NCBI GenBank assembly: GCA_000934455.1 | Contig: KN885072.1 | Coordinates: 48,506 to 112,505, forward strand | Length of the DNA stretch: 64,000 nt | Direction: 5' to 3' | DNA from: Apostichopus parvimensis | Lineage: Eukaryota; Echinodermata; Holothuroidea; Aspidochirotida; Stichopodidae | Shown here: positions 1-11,837 of the stretch, piece after piece | Layout of the letters: every line of letters starts with the position of its first letter | How positions within the stretch are numbered: the stretch's first letter is position 1 | Made by a program: the position numbers and the translations under genes | The notes under the pieces: generated by a model | Databases searched by the model: none | What the model was told of the DNA's origin: nothing | The model's input: the letters and a program-made list of their open reading frames with translations, nothing else

Positions 1-631
1 AACCTAAACAGTGGTTTTAATTGGACTATAATACATCCAAGTTAATTTTGTAATCCAAAGTCATCCTTTTGAAGATATGAAACTTGTGCACCTCAATGTT
101 GTGACAAAATCGAAGAGGTGATAAAGATGGTCATGTATACAACTTCAGTGTCATTAATTTTAATATTTATGTCCTTCAGTGTTGTTTGGAAAGCAAACTA
201 GTATACTGATTTCATAGCTAGTCCATTATCTGAGTTCTTACAAGTATTCTGTTTTACAAGAGCTAAATGCATGATAAACAAAATATATTACTGTTGATGC
301 CTTTTCATTCCTAGGACTATGGGTTCACATTTCCAACAGAGACCCTACTACTATTTCCCCCATCCCCCCGCCCCAATGCACCCCCTTCCCCGCATAATCC
401 GACCACTGAGTGCATCTCAAGGCTAGGGAAAGAGTTTACAATGTTACAATGGTGACAATGTAATTTACTTTGAATAACTGATGGACGAAGGAACGTGCTA
501 TTAAGTTCGGGGCTTCATTTCATCAGCTCTGTGTTATATATTTGTTTAATTCTCAAACTTTGTGATCCCTTGAAGCTTGTTTGATCAAAACAAGAAATAT
601 CTGTTTCCATTTTTCCCACTTGACTGCATAC
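1..631. other. RANGAP1 intron 4 side; no exon recognised
   Basis: This stretch lies downstream of RANGAP1 exon 4 on the minus strand and should be intronic. The donor GTATGC follows AAG at 632. I see no further LRR exon in it. It contains a C-rich run near 356-390. Confidence 0.5.
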
Positions 632-3600
632 CTTTCCTCCTATTCCAAGCCCTTGGTTGTTGAACCTCAGTTCTTGAAGTGTGTAACATGCTGGACTCTC
701 AAGGAGATCTTTGACTGCCTTGACACCGTCCGGTCCAAAGGCGTTGTCACTGAGATTAATCTCGACGAGGTGAGCACCAGATTTCATGATGGATGCACCT
801 AATCCTCTCTGCGTCGATGATCCAATAGAAAGCAAAATAGAACGAAAGAACATGTTGAACAAGAGCATCAATGACGCAGTATCTCAATACTGGAAGTTTT
901 AATTTCGAATCCTAATTTCAAATCTTTGCTCTGTCTCTGCAATTATCAATATCAATCATGGTACAACAAATATATAACTTGCATTTATGCTACTTTGCCA
1001 CGAATAGTCTCTGCAGGTTACACTTTATCCTGCTAGTGTTGCCTTTAGCGCTCATTGCCTGTTTGTCGAAAGAATGACGTTGCAAGGCTTAGTAATGTCA
1101 TAGAATATTTAAGAACTTGTTTTTCATGTGTCTCTGTTGGACTTTTTGGTCATATAGTTTGACGTCAATGACAATGGCCAAATTAGAAGAGGCGAACAAC
1201 TCGACCATATTCTTGATGCCCACCTTGAGAGCTGGGCCTATCGACCTACTGTATGTTACTGTAGACTGTAGTGGTGACTACCATCAAAACTGTGTCCACT
1301 TCCAAGTATCAAAACAACCCACGTTTTTCCATCTCAATTTTTCTGACATGAAGATTTCATGGATTTATGAGTTATGACTTGGAAAAAATAATGTAAAAGA
1401 AGATTTCAAGTTTTTATTTGAAAGTGATGGGTGGCCTCCTCCTCCCCTAATAGCCACCTCAGTTCCTCTCCATTTTGTTAGTTTATTTTAATTCTTTGTA
1501 CATTTGATGTCAAACATCACAGGTTCAAAAGAAAGCTAAACATACTTCTTATAACCTTATACATCTTATATCCTTATAAATAAGTCATAACCTTAGACAA
1601 TTTTTATAGTCTTATAAAAGTTGTGATGCTATGGCCGGCTTCTCTTTTATACGTACCCATCAAACAAACTTTCCCTGGTCCTTCCTAGGAAAAGCTGTCT
1701 GAACACCAGTGCAATGCTAATGTGGCTATCACTGAAAGCCTAATATAGTAATAGGCCTAGGCTAGGTATATATATATTTTAAATGCACTAGGCATAGGCC
1801 TAAGTAGCCTTCAGAAGTACAACAATGTGTATACGTAATAATACAAAAATACATGAAGGGCAATCAAACAAACTTATCATGGCCTTTGCTCTGAAAAGCT
1901 ACCTGAACACCAGAACTATCCTTAAATGGATATTGCAAAAACGAAGGCCTAATATAAATTAAATGCACTATGTAGCATTCAGCATTCAGCAGTACACAAT
2001 GTGTATATGTAATTAGCATGCAATACACTACACCTCGCGTACCTAACTACAGTACAGAAAATTGGTCGCGAGGGTAGCCATTTTCGTATATCTAACATGT
2101 AGCTGTCACGAGTCATAGCCAATCTGCTACAAACCAGACTTGGAGGCGGGGCTTAATCATCAAAAACGGACCTTTTTACTAAAAGTAGGGGCGGCAGCTC
2201 AGTGTTGTTTTAAGAAAGAAAAATCATTTAAACATCAAATAAAGCAAATAAAAGCCATAAAATGTCACANNNNNNNNNNNNNNNNNNNNNNNNNNNNNNN
2301 NNNNNNNNNNNNNNNNNNNNNNNNNNNNNNNNNNNNNNNNNNNNNNNNNNNNNNNNNNNNNNNNNNNNNNNNNNNNNNNNNNNNNNNNNNNNNNNNNNNN
2401 NNNNNNNNNNNNNNNNNNNNNNNNNNNNNNNNNNNNNNNNNNNNNNNNNNNNNNNNNNNNNNNNNNNNNNNNNNNNNNNNNNNNNNNNNNNNNNNNNNNN
2501 NNNNNNNNNNNNNNNNNNNNNNNNNNNNNNNNNNNNNNNNNNNNNNNNNNNNNNGAATAATAATTAACAAATGAGCAGGGAAACGTGTGCAAAAGTTCCC
2601 TACAAACAAGTTTTGGAGCGTGTGCAAAAATAGTTCTGCAAAACGGTTTTTGAGCCCGATTTGGACATAAATCGATGAAAAAGTCATAGAATGAGATACA
2701 ATTCTGGAATAAAAAATAGTAACTTTTGTTGGTCTATATGATATATTCTTGCTGTGGAAATTCCAGAGTAAAAGAACTTTGTATGAAGACGCTGAAAAAT
2801 TTTTAAGAGAAGAGAGAGTCCCACTTACTGTTACAATATCTCTATACATGTAATGTATTGAGATAAAAATGTAATTCTAACTTTTGCTTTAAAAACACAT
2901 CAAATCCAAGCGAGACATACTTGGCAGTTAGCATCCACAAGAGTAAAATGAATAAACCCAGAAAGATAACACTAAGTACCCTTTAGCAGACTTACAGGAT
3001 GTTAAACTCGGCAGTCCACAAACTTTTAGGATTTTCCATGAGGGCGGAGCCACGACCTATCCGACAAACACTCATCAGAATCAAAGCTATTGAATTCTAG
3101 CTGGGGCTATATGCAGTTAAATAAATTACTTCATAGATTTCCACTGGCAAGCTACAGTACGAAACCTGTAGACCTTCTCTGACATCTGAATCCTGTGACT
3201 CAACTATAGTTTTACTTTACAGACCGTTGACACAAACCAGTTGGTACAAACCTTCTGATCAGAACTCATGATCTACTGTACCATGTCAGTCATGGAGTAA
3301 CAGAGTAATGGCATTTTAATTTTAAGACTCAATCACTGGTTCCCACAACCACCCCCCCCCCCCATCATAACAGTACCCCAAACAATTCATACTTAACAGT
3401 GAGCATCTATAATGAGAACAAACCAGAAAGATAAGTGATATCTTGCATAAATCTATGTTACTTTTTCTACATTAATAAAAACATTTTCCAGGGAAAAAAA
3501 ATTGTTTGTGACAAATGAAAGAGAAACACAAACTATACATCCTGACAAAATTTGCAATCAATACCTAGATGCTTTATTTGAGATGACAACATGTCGTGCC

Positions 3601-6436
3601 AAAACCGCACTTGAAGCAAACAGGTGTACTGTCACATTAAAGGCTGGTTGATACAGTATTTACATTTTTCATAAATTTTCTTCAAGAAGAGCTTGAAATC
3701 TTCTATTTCAAACCTGGGATAATCATAATATGGAAAAACCACATTCCTTTGTACAGTAGGAGTACTACCCAATTCCAATGTTGAACAGTAGGGTGAACTA
3801 GGTAAACAAACAATTTGTTGTCAGTGTGCAACTACTGTACGGTATGACATCATCCACGCTTGCCTCAGGTTTACTTTTGTTACAATCTATATGCAGATGA
3901 GAATTGCTTATTTCAATTTATAAGACTGTTTTAGCTTAGACCCTGACAAAAAGAAAAATATCAAGACTTTCTTCCACGACTATTTTAACCATAAAACAAC
4001 AGAATGTTGCTTGATGACTTCTCATGTGGACAAATACAGCCTTTAGAATGAATGATGTACTTACCAATGCTGGTGGGATTTCTGAACGGAGCCTTCCAGT
4101 AAACATATCAAACCATCTTATTCTCTAAAATAGGAAGGAAATACAACAAAGTGTATATTAACTTCTTTAAAATAAAACAAAAACTGTTGGCAAAACTGCT
4201 TAATATCCACTAAAGAGCCTGTGTAAGATATTTGAATAGTGTCATTCAGCTTCTGAAGATCCTGCTAGGATTGAAACATCAGGCCCGCTTACTTTTACAC
4301 ATTTACTTCGTTACTAAGGAATTAAACAACTAAATGAAAACAAAAGGGAAATTCTGGAATGAAAGATTCCTCTGAAACCTTATTCTCCAAAATTGCTCCA
4401 AACCATCAAATCAAAGCCTTAATAGTCCGTCAAACTGAGCTTATTCTGCTACTGAAATGAGAATGAGCCAAAACCTTGTCTTGAATGTGTGATTATTTTA
4501 CTTCACAATAGTAACAGAAACAATGATTCTTTAGACCCTCAAGATTTTATACATAATTAGGCTTTAAATTCATCAAAAATTGTGAAACATCCAGTCAGGT
4601 TTTGTGTCATCATTTCTTTACTGGAGCACTGTAGAATATAAATTAGAAGATGATCAGTAATTCATAACTCACTGGCAGAGAAAACAAAATAGTATTCTCC
4701 GTCTCTTGGTAACATTCTCAAGAAAGATATATATGCATATGCACTACTCCCTTCATTAAATCCTGAACGTTCCAACAACAGATGGACATCTAAACAGTGA
4801 GTGGAGGCAGTTGTCCAGAATGTTTATGTATTTATCTCAATCTGTATATAATATAGTATCTGTGTAGTCCAGGTAGACATGAAGGTATAGTTTTGCTTTA
4901 AAAAAAAAATATCTTCATTTCATCAACCCGAATGAAAGGGAAAAGATGAAGATATCAAGAAAATGAAAAATAAACACAACCAGGACATGGGTAAAGAAAG
5001 CACACTTAGATCTGATGATACAAACTCAATAAGATTCCCCATATGCACAGTACAAGAAAAAGGGGTACAATGTGAAAGACAAAACAAATTTCAAACCTTC
5101 ATTAGTTTTGCACATTTACCTGTAATTCTGATTTGTCCTCTAAGGCTTTGGCAATGGCATCTGCAGCTTCCACCCCTACAGTGTTACCATTCAGAGCTAA
5201 TATGTGCATCTCTGGACTCTCTTTAATAGCATTGACTACCACAGCAGCTATGGAAAATAGAATAAAAGTAAATTATGTATCATTAATTAAATCCCATTTC
5301 ACACTTGGTATTTTCTTTTGTCAGGAGATTGGGTAGGGGAGCAAGTGAAGGTACAGTATCATGTAGGTACAGTATATGTCTACAGTATATTGGGGAAATG
5401 ACTAGTTCAGCGAAATCAAAAAGTTTTGTTTTATAGTTTAAATCTCAGAAAATTATGAAAAGAATAGCCAAACTAGCCTTAATCAAAAAGCAAAGAAATA
5501 TGCACCAAACACTTCCGGATGTTGACTCCAGTATGAGAAAACAAAAGGCCTAGTCTATTGCTCAACTAAAGTTAAGATGTAGATGATGCAAGCCTTCACT
5601 GCTACATATTTTAATTTATTCTGGGTGCCTTACCCATTACTGGTTCACATTCATTGAAAGTTCTGATCGGCATTAGTTATGTTCATGTGTAATGCTGCAA
5701 CTGTAGTCACCCAAGTTAGTATTTCACTAGGCTAGCCTACTTATAACAGTAATATCCATCACAAATTCCTGTTTGGGCAAATGAACTGACTGCGGTTGTT
5801 GACAAATTTTCTTGATTTTGCCATTTAAGATGTAGGCTGCAGCAAACATTAACAAAGAAATGCAAATGAAGCATACATGACATGATAATCTGATAGAAAA
5901 AATATCCAGATAAACCTAGCCTAGACCCAACATTAAGTAACAGTAACAACTAACACTGGATACTGTGTTAGCCAGGGCTAGGCCTATTATCAATTCAAAG
6001 TGGCTATTCTTACGACGAGTCGTAAGAATAATTTCGGATTACGCATGCGCAGTTGCTATTTTTACAACCAGGAGTACTATTTTTACGACCATGAGTAACA
6101 ATAATTTCCGGTTAGGGTTAGGATTTAGTGTTACCCCTACTACACGCGCAGTTGCTTTATTTACTTTACTGCGCATGAATTCGCCGATGTCGTAAGAATA
6201 GTTTATAGATAATTGTTACGACTAGTCGTAAGAATAGCCACGGCCTTATCAATTAGGCCTAAGCTAGGCTAGCCCTAGTACATATTTTTATTTTGTCCCC
6301 ATCACTTGTTTTCTTTTATCATACCATCATCTGCTGAATCAAGTTTAAGCCCTTGTCCTGCAAAAGAAACTTCAGCCAACGGTTGCTCAACACTTGCTTG
6401 TGCAAGCAGATCGGTAACTGCTGCTACATCAGCCAT
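632..6436 (-). CDS. RANGAP1: Ran GTPase-activating protein 1, N-terminal four coding exons (partial)
   Basis: RanGAP1 stimulates GTP hydrolysis by Ran on the cytoplasmic side of the nuclear pore and so maintains the RanGTP gradient. Coding exons, read on the minus strand: 6436-6325, 5247-5120, 4124-4065 and 808-632, all with GT-AG introns and joining in frame (phases 1, 0, 0). They give 159 residues: start [13 protein letters not shown], then an LRR domain with [10 protein letters not shown] (about residues 58-67), [16 protein letters not shown] (about 85-100) and [14 protein letters not shown] (about 116-129), all close to vertebrate RanGAP1. The start ATG opens the first exon and matches the family N-terminus in position. 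The remaining LRRs, acidic region and SUMO-accepting C-terminal domain lie beyond base 1. Intron 3 (809-4064) holds an assembly gap. Divergent from the WD40 gene downstream. The identification is firm; the 3' part is not visible. Confidence 0.92.
865..1068 (-). repeat. Dispersed repeat of about 205 bp, copy 1
   Basis: The sequence from the words gagcatcaatgacgcag to gcgctcattgcctgtttg is found again, in the opposite orientation, at about 18124-18332, with clear similarity along the whole length. Copy 1 is in RANGAP1 intron 3, copy 2 in an intron of the WD40 gene. No convincing terminal inverted repeats or target duplications were seen, so the class is unknown. Confidence 0.75.
2270..2554. other. 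Assembly gap (285 N)
   Basis: Run of N inside RANGAP1 intron 3. The exon 3 to exon 4 junction aligns without missing residues against RanGAP1, so no coding exon needs to be hidden here. Confidence 0.99.
4186..4308. repeat. Rearranged copy of a dispersed repeat (family also at 12895 and 34289)
   Basis: 4250-4308 reads gaagatcctgctaggat and then gaaacatcaggc, the same order as 34289-34340. The preceding block 4186-4229 is the reverse complement of the tail of the family (caggctctctagtggataag). The two modules therefore stand in inverted order here, as in fold-back or Penelope-like termini. Class is an inference. Confidence 0.6.
6000..6241. mobile_element. Fold-back (MITE-like) element of 242 bp in RANGAP1 intron 1
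   Basis: The left end starts GTGGCTATTCTTACGAC and the right end, reverse-complemented, starts with the same 17 bases, with similarity continuing through GTCGTAA. Each end is itself palindromic (attcttacgac, 2-nt centre, gtcgtaagaat on the left). The interior has two related motifs catgcgcagttgc and cacgcgcagttgc. No coding capacity. No clean target duplication was found; the flanks share a loose ttatcaatt. Confidence 0.75.
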
Positions 6437-6879
6437 GTTCGGTTTTATTACTGTTACTTGTTAGTGTTACTGTTAAGTGTTAGGCTACAACTTTGAAGTG
6501 TAGCCTAGGCTAGCTGTAACGGTTGAACTTAAAAAAGATTCACAAAACGATTGCTTTAACGGTATCAAAGTGAATAGAGAAGGTCCCAGGTGCAAAACCC
6601 CCTTTGGCTGGAAACGTCGATTTCAATTGGTATGTCAGTAGGCCAATCTGCTTTTGACATAGAACATCCTATACAATTATGCAGTGTGCTCTTTTGGTCT
6701 TCGCGCTAATGTAGCACGGTGTTTGGCCAATGCCTAACGTTCTCTCCTTTCATGCTCTTGTGTGTGTATCTCTTGTGACCTGCCCATGACCCATATGTAC
6801 GGAAGCCAAAGGATCAACGAACTCCTTCTTTGACGGAAGCTCATAATATATAAGGGGCCCAAAGAGAAAATACTTGTAT

Positions 6880-7230
6880 TCTGTTTTCCAAAGATTTGTT
6901 ATTATTGTTTTCCCAAGATTTTTGTAGTTTCCGAAGATTTTTTTTGTCTTTTCTGGAGAAGGTATTGTTTTGTTTACCGAAGATTATATTTCGTTTTTCG
7001 AAAAGAAAAAGAAAAAATTGTTTACCGAGGAAAATATCGTTTAATTTCCGAAGAAAATACTTTGTTTCCGCAAAAAAAGGTTTCGTTTTCCGAAGAATTT
7101 TTTGTGTTGTCTTCCGCAGAAAATGTTTCGCTCCCCGATGATTATTTTTCGTTTCCAAGGATTTTTTTTTTCTTCAGAAAATTCATTTTTGGTTTCCAAT
7201 GAAAATATTTTGTTTTGCGAAAAAAAAAGA
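6880..7230. repeat. Degenerate tandem repeat with TTTCCGAAGATTTT-like units
   Basis: Roughly a dozen divergent units of about 22-30 bp, each with a core like tttccgaagat or tttccgaagaaaat followed by T-rich sequence. Both strands stay open by composition, producing lysine- or phenylalanine-rich shadow frames; these are not genes. Confidence 0.7.
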
Positions 7231-9202
7231 CATGGTTTTCACATGTATCAGGGTAAACCTAGCTAGTGCAGTGGACGCATGTTGCATCCTTACACTACAG
7301 GTGAAGTCAAACTTAGGCGATCCAACTTACAATGACTAAGAAGTTACTAAGATAGGAGCCTAGCTGTTGGCCTAAGTTAAAGAATGATGTAGATCACAGT
7401 GAAAAGAAATGTGCTATAGGTAATGCTTCTAAAATATAAAGTTTAACCAAACAGACGTACAGTAGGCATATATCAGTGCGGTAGCAGTTCTCGATTGAAT
7501 ATCGACTGAGTTAACCTAGCCTAACATGAGTTACACATTATGTCCAATTAATGTTTTGGTCTATTGTTACTTGTTCGGCTAGACTATGCTAACTACATGT
7601 TTGGATTTGAGGATAACATCGTTATAGGTTGAGTTTACCAAACGTGATTTCAGAGGACGTGCCTCGGGTTTCATATTCCGGGAATATCCTCGAATTTGTA
7701 AAATTTATAGTTCCAATTTTTTTGTTGAACCTCAGTTTGTAGAAAGTTAAGCATTGACTTGTTAACAATTACATACATGACTCACACTGTTACTTGTTAG
7801 TGTTACAGATGAAGGCATCTCTGAACATTGATTACTTTCTTGGGCTGTATGTCACATGAAAAACATCTTTATGAATATAGTAAAATATATATATATAAGG
7901 AGAATCCTAGTTACCTTCCATGTTTGTGAGCATTACATTTTTCTATCTTGGAGAAAATGCCTAGGGTCACCAAAATATCCAGAGGCACTCCAAATTCCAC
8001 CCTCCCTTTAAATGTATAATTTCCAAAATTAATTCTTGATGTCAAAATGGAAGGGGAGGGGATCAACATCATGTCCCAGGATTTATTGGAAAAAATTTGG
8101 TCACCTCATGTTAGGTCCATAATGTGCCCATATTTTTTTCCAGGAACCCATAGAGGTGTTATTGATGATGCCCCACCCCTCCATGTTGACATAACTTGAC
8201 ATAATGGGCTTCCATAACTCTAACAGTACTGCAGAAAAATGGATTGGTCATGGGTGAGAATTGTTTTATAAATGTGGCACCTCAAGATGCCAGGATACTG
8301 CACTCAATCTCAGGCTCCCTCTGTTTAGGACATGGTTTCTTTTTAATTCATATTTGAGATATTTCTACTACTTTGATTTCCAAGAGTGGGGTTGGAGGAG
8401 TGGGCAAATTCCCCATTTCCCATTCATGGCTTTAAGTCATATTCTTAAGGATGTTTAACAGTGCATTTTGTCATTGCATGGTATTATGTCCTTTCACAGC
8501 ATTTAATATTTTTATCTGCACTGATGTGCCATGCATGGTGTTCACATTGGAAACTAAAATGGCAGCCTTTACCTCCATGATCAAACAACTTACTTTTAAT
8601 TTCTTCTGATATCTTCTAAATAGAACAATTCTTTGCTTTCATGGATTTGGTTCAGTAGCTTGCATTCTTGTTAATCACATATAGTTAGGTTTTTACCTGC
8701 AATCGGTTGGCAAGGAAATTGTCTTTGTGTTGATATGCATGAGGGATTTATCATCTCCTAGAATTACATCTTCTTGCAATTGTGACCAATGAAACCGAAG
8801 CTGAAAGTTATAGGTCTATACAAAATGCCTTTCTTTGTGAAAACAATTAGAGCCATCACTAGCAAGAGAAATGATCCTTCCTGTCCAAGGAAACAGAGGA
8901 GAGGAAGAGAGAGAGAGAGAGTGTAAAGGGAGAGGAAGACTGTGTGATTTCCATATGTGGCTATCTTATACATGCATGGTGCGATGTAAGACTCGTAAAT
9001 GATGGAAAAGGAATTGTTGAACCAGGCAAAGGTAAGACTTTTTTTTTTTCTATTGTTGATGCACATGCAGTTGCATAATGTATAAAGTTCATTATGTATA
9101 CATTGTATTATTCAAATGATTTGAAAACTTTAAGATTCCATGTGTAAATAGTCCCAAAGAAATTGGTAAATGATTACAGCAATTATCAAAAAGGTACTCA
9201 TT

Positions 9203-9216
9203 GTTACCATGGCAAT
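9203..9216. promoter_or_regulatory. X-box-like motif (RFX), distal to the WD40 gene
   Basis: GTTACCATGGCAAT: two RFX half sites spaced by AT. It matches the X-box consensus except for the last base (T for C). It lies 2.6 kb upstream of the WD40 start codon. Function is inference. Confidence 0.4.
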
Positions 9217-10513
9217 GTCGAGATCATATCCTTGAGGTAATTGTTGCCAAACACTCTCTCCGCTGGCTTGGAGTATTTGTCACCATCTCACTGATTCTCC
9301 AACAATCCAGTCCGATTCTCATCAATGTTTACTCAGTGACTTCTTGAAATCTCTTCATCCTTTGTGTATCAGTTTCTCATCCTGGAGGTATTTGCCACTT
9401 TATGTTTGCCAAACACATCACTTTAATTGAATCATTTATGTTAAGTGCAGTGCACATCAATGAGAAGTTTGGGTTTCACTTGGTTCTCATTTGTTTAAGG
9501 GAGCTAGTTTACAACTGTATGCATTTCATCCCTAAACCAGAAGTGTACAGTGGATTGACTAAAACTTGAGGTAAAAACCTTTTTTTCTTCATTAATTGCA
9601 GCTGGTGATACATATATCACCTTTTTTTTGTGATACATACACACAAAAGTTAACTACAGACTAGTAAATATCTGCTTAAAATTCCATTTAACTACTGTAT
9701 AGGAGACATACTATGAGGGTGACTGTTTGGTACAGGAGATAATCAAGAGATCAGTTTTCACACTCTTCTGTACAGTAAATGTTTGTCAATTAACACGTCT
9801 GAGAAATTGAAAAGTGACTGATATAGATTATAACTATATTGATATATATTACATGAAGTTATTCTTGTTTTCATCTTTTGTAATTCTTTATGTTTTGCGA
9901 AGTACACTATCTGAAGTTTGAGTATTGAATGGAAACATTGGGAGAATTTATTATGTGCTTGATATTGTTGTTCCTTTGAGAGTGTATACGGCCGGGGTGA
10001 GGGTGGGGTGAGGGTGGGGATCATTAGTTGTTTGTTCAATGCAGAAAACAGATTTGGAAATATATTGTATGATTTTGGAAGGAAAGCTACTGTTTTATTC
10101 ATTTAAATTTGCTGTTTTATATCCTGCTTTCCAATGTTTTGCTGATTTTAATAGTGTTGTGAAACTACAAAGCCCATTTTTTTTAAGAAGCATGTAATCA
10201 GTGTTAACAAATAATTATTTGCTCCAACAGCTAATGATTGGCTTCAGTGGTATCTACTCATTAATGAACAAGATGGCTGCTCAACAAGAAGGAAGGCTAA
10301 CAACATTGCAAGTTTAAATACAGCTCTCTTTGGCCCCATAGATGTCAGGATGTGTTAAGGAAAAGAGGTAAATATTTTCGTTATACATACCTTACTTAAG
10401 GAAATAGGGAGAAAATGACTGTCAATTTGGAAACAAAGTGCTGACATTCTGAAAATTTGAAAATATGTATTTTTAAATCTTTTCTTTGAATCATAAACCA
10501 ATTATGGGGTAGA

Positions 10514-10570
10514 TAGAGTTCAGTGGTTAAAGCACAGGACTTGTAATCCTGAGGTTCACTGGTTTTAGCA
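10514..10570 (+). repeat. tRNA-like SINE head fragment
   Basis: The segment reads agtggttaaagcacaggact, then tgtaatcctgaggttc, resembling the A box, anticodon arm and start of the B box of a tRNA-derived SINE. The B box is degenerate (ggttcactgg) and no acceptor stem is evident, so this is not an intact tRNA gene. Confidence 0.4.
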
Positions 10571-11134
10571 CAACATTTTGTTGAAGTTGCATTCTTTGCA
10601 TTTTTGCATTTTTCACAATAAATGCTTTTAAAAATGAAATTTGGAGGCTTTCAATGGGGAATTTAAGTAAGCCATTACAATATATCAAAAGTTTGTCTGA
10701 ACAATACTGTAGCTTTAAAATTAGAGGTGAGTTAATCTAAATATGACTTTATATATAGATTCAGAAGCACTCTGCTTTTATTATCAACACTACATTGACC
10801 TTGAAAAAATATTTTAAAAATTAGTGCTGTGCAATAACTGATGACAGAGAAACTGGAATTTAGACCAAGCCTGAAAAATTGACTCAGTAGAAGAAGGAAA
10901 AAAAACAGACACGCAAAAGCCTGAATCTGTCATTCATTCATTATTTTTTTAAATTACATTTTTTGTTATTATTAATCACGTTTCATACAGTTTCTAGAGG
11001 TTTCAATTACCTGTTACGTCTAACACTGGCAAGTTCAACTTCGCACTTATATTGATTACCTTTATGACATTGTTATGTATTGACAGCCTATGGAGTAACG
11101 ATTTTAAGGATCCATTTGATTGTTGGTTACACCT

Positions 11135-11148
11135 GTCTCCATGGCAAC
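11135..11148. promoter_or_regulatory. X-box (RFX) upstream of the WD40 gene
   Basis: GTCTCCATGGCAAC fits the canonical X-box (GTNNCC, AT, GNNAAC) fully. It lies about 690 bp upstream of the WD40-gene ATG. RFX factors drive ciliary genes in animals; use here is inferred from position and sequence. Confidence 0.55.
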
Positions 11149-11837
11149 ATAGAATAGCATCCATGTATAGATCTGACAATTAATTACTAGTTCTGACAAT
11201 AAAAGTGTTTCAATGAAAGTGAAGTGTATAAATTACTACATCTAAATAACAAGTCAATGGTAACCGATATCATCCAACGAACTCAGTTGACAAATGGTAC
11301 TTAAACGAGGTAGCGGTGAAAATGTATTTTTTTCAGGATTAGACCTATTGGATAATCTGTTGATGTGGAAAATTTTCCTGTGATATTCTGTTTGAAAATA
11401 TTTTAATGTTAATGATGAAACTTTGTCATTTCTAAAGGGGAAAAAAAAATTAAATTCTGAATTCCCTTTCCTTGGTAAGTTATATTTATCAGCTGGAATG
11501 TATTTCATTGCCAACTTTTCAGCCTAATTTCAAAAATTTCAAGATATTGTGGCATTAATTACAGTATTTAGTTATATGTTCGTTGCTTCGGTTCGAGGAA
11601 GGCTGAGGATAAATTCAGACTGATCGACTCACAATCACCGAAGCAAAGATACAGTTAATTTAGCATGGTCGCAACTAAGCTACTGAGGGATGGACAGCTG
11701 AGAGCAGGAATTGCTTTATTGAAGTCTCAGGCTCCTTGTAGAAGAAGAAAGATGTTTACTCACCACTTCCATTTAACTCAATGTAGTTGTTTACTTTGTT
11801 CTTGTCTTTCTCTGGCAGACTACGGAGGAGAAACAGG

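Larger units (their letters stand above)
6437..11837. other. Intergenic region between divergent RANGAP1 and the WD40 gene
   Basis: No gene was recognised in this 5.4 kb. It holds a degenerate T-rich tandem repeat (6880-7230), a GA-rich tract (8892-8935), a tRNA-like SINE fragment (10514-10570) and two X-box-like motifs (9203 and 11135). The 5' untranslated exons of both neighbours probably lie here but cannot be placed. Exon 1 of the WD40 gene has an acceptor-like tctctggcag ending at 11818, which implies an upstream noncoding or short coding exon. Confidence 0.6.

Noticed and set aside
2140-2849. Open frames running through the N gap at 2270-2554
   Set aside because: The frames are open only because N codons are not read as stops; flanks show no coding character.
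6841-7158. 105-codon Lys-rich frame (minus) and its Phe-rich counterpart
   Set aside because: Products of a degenerate T-rich tandem repeat; no homology or splice context.
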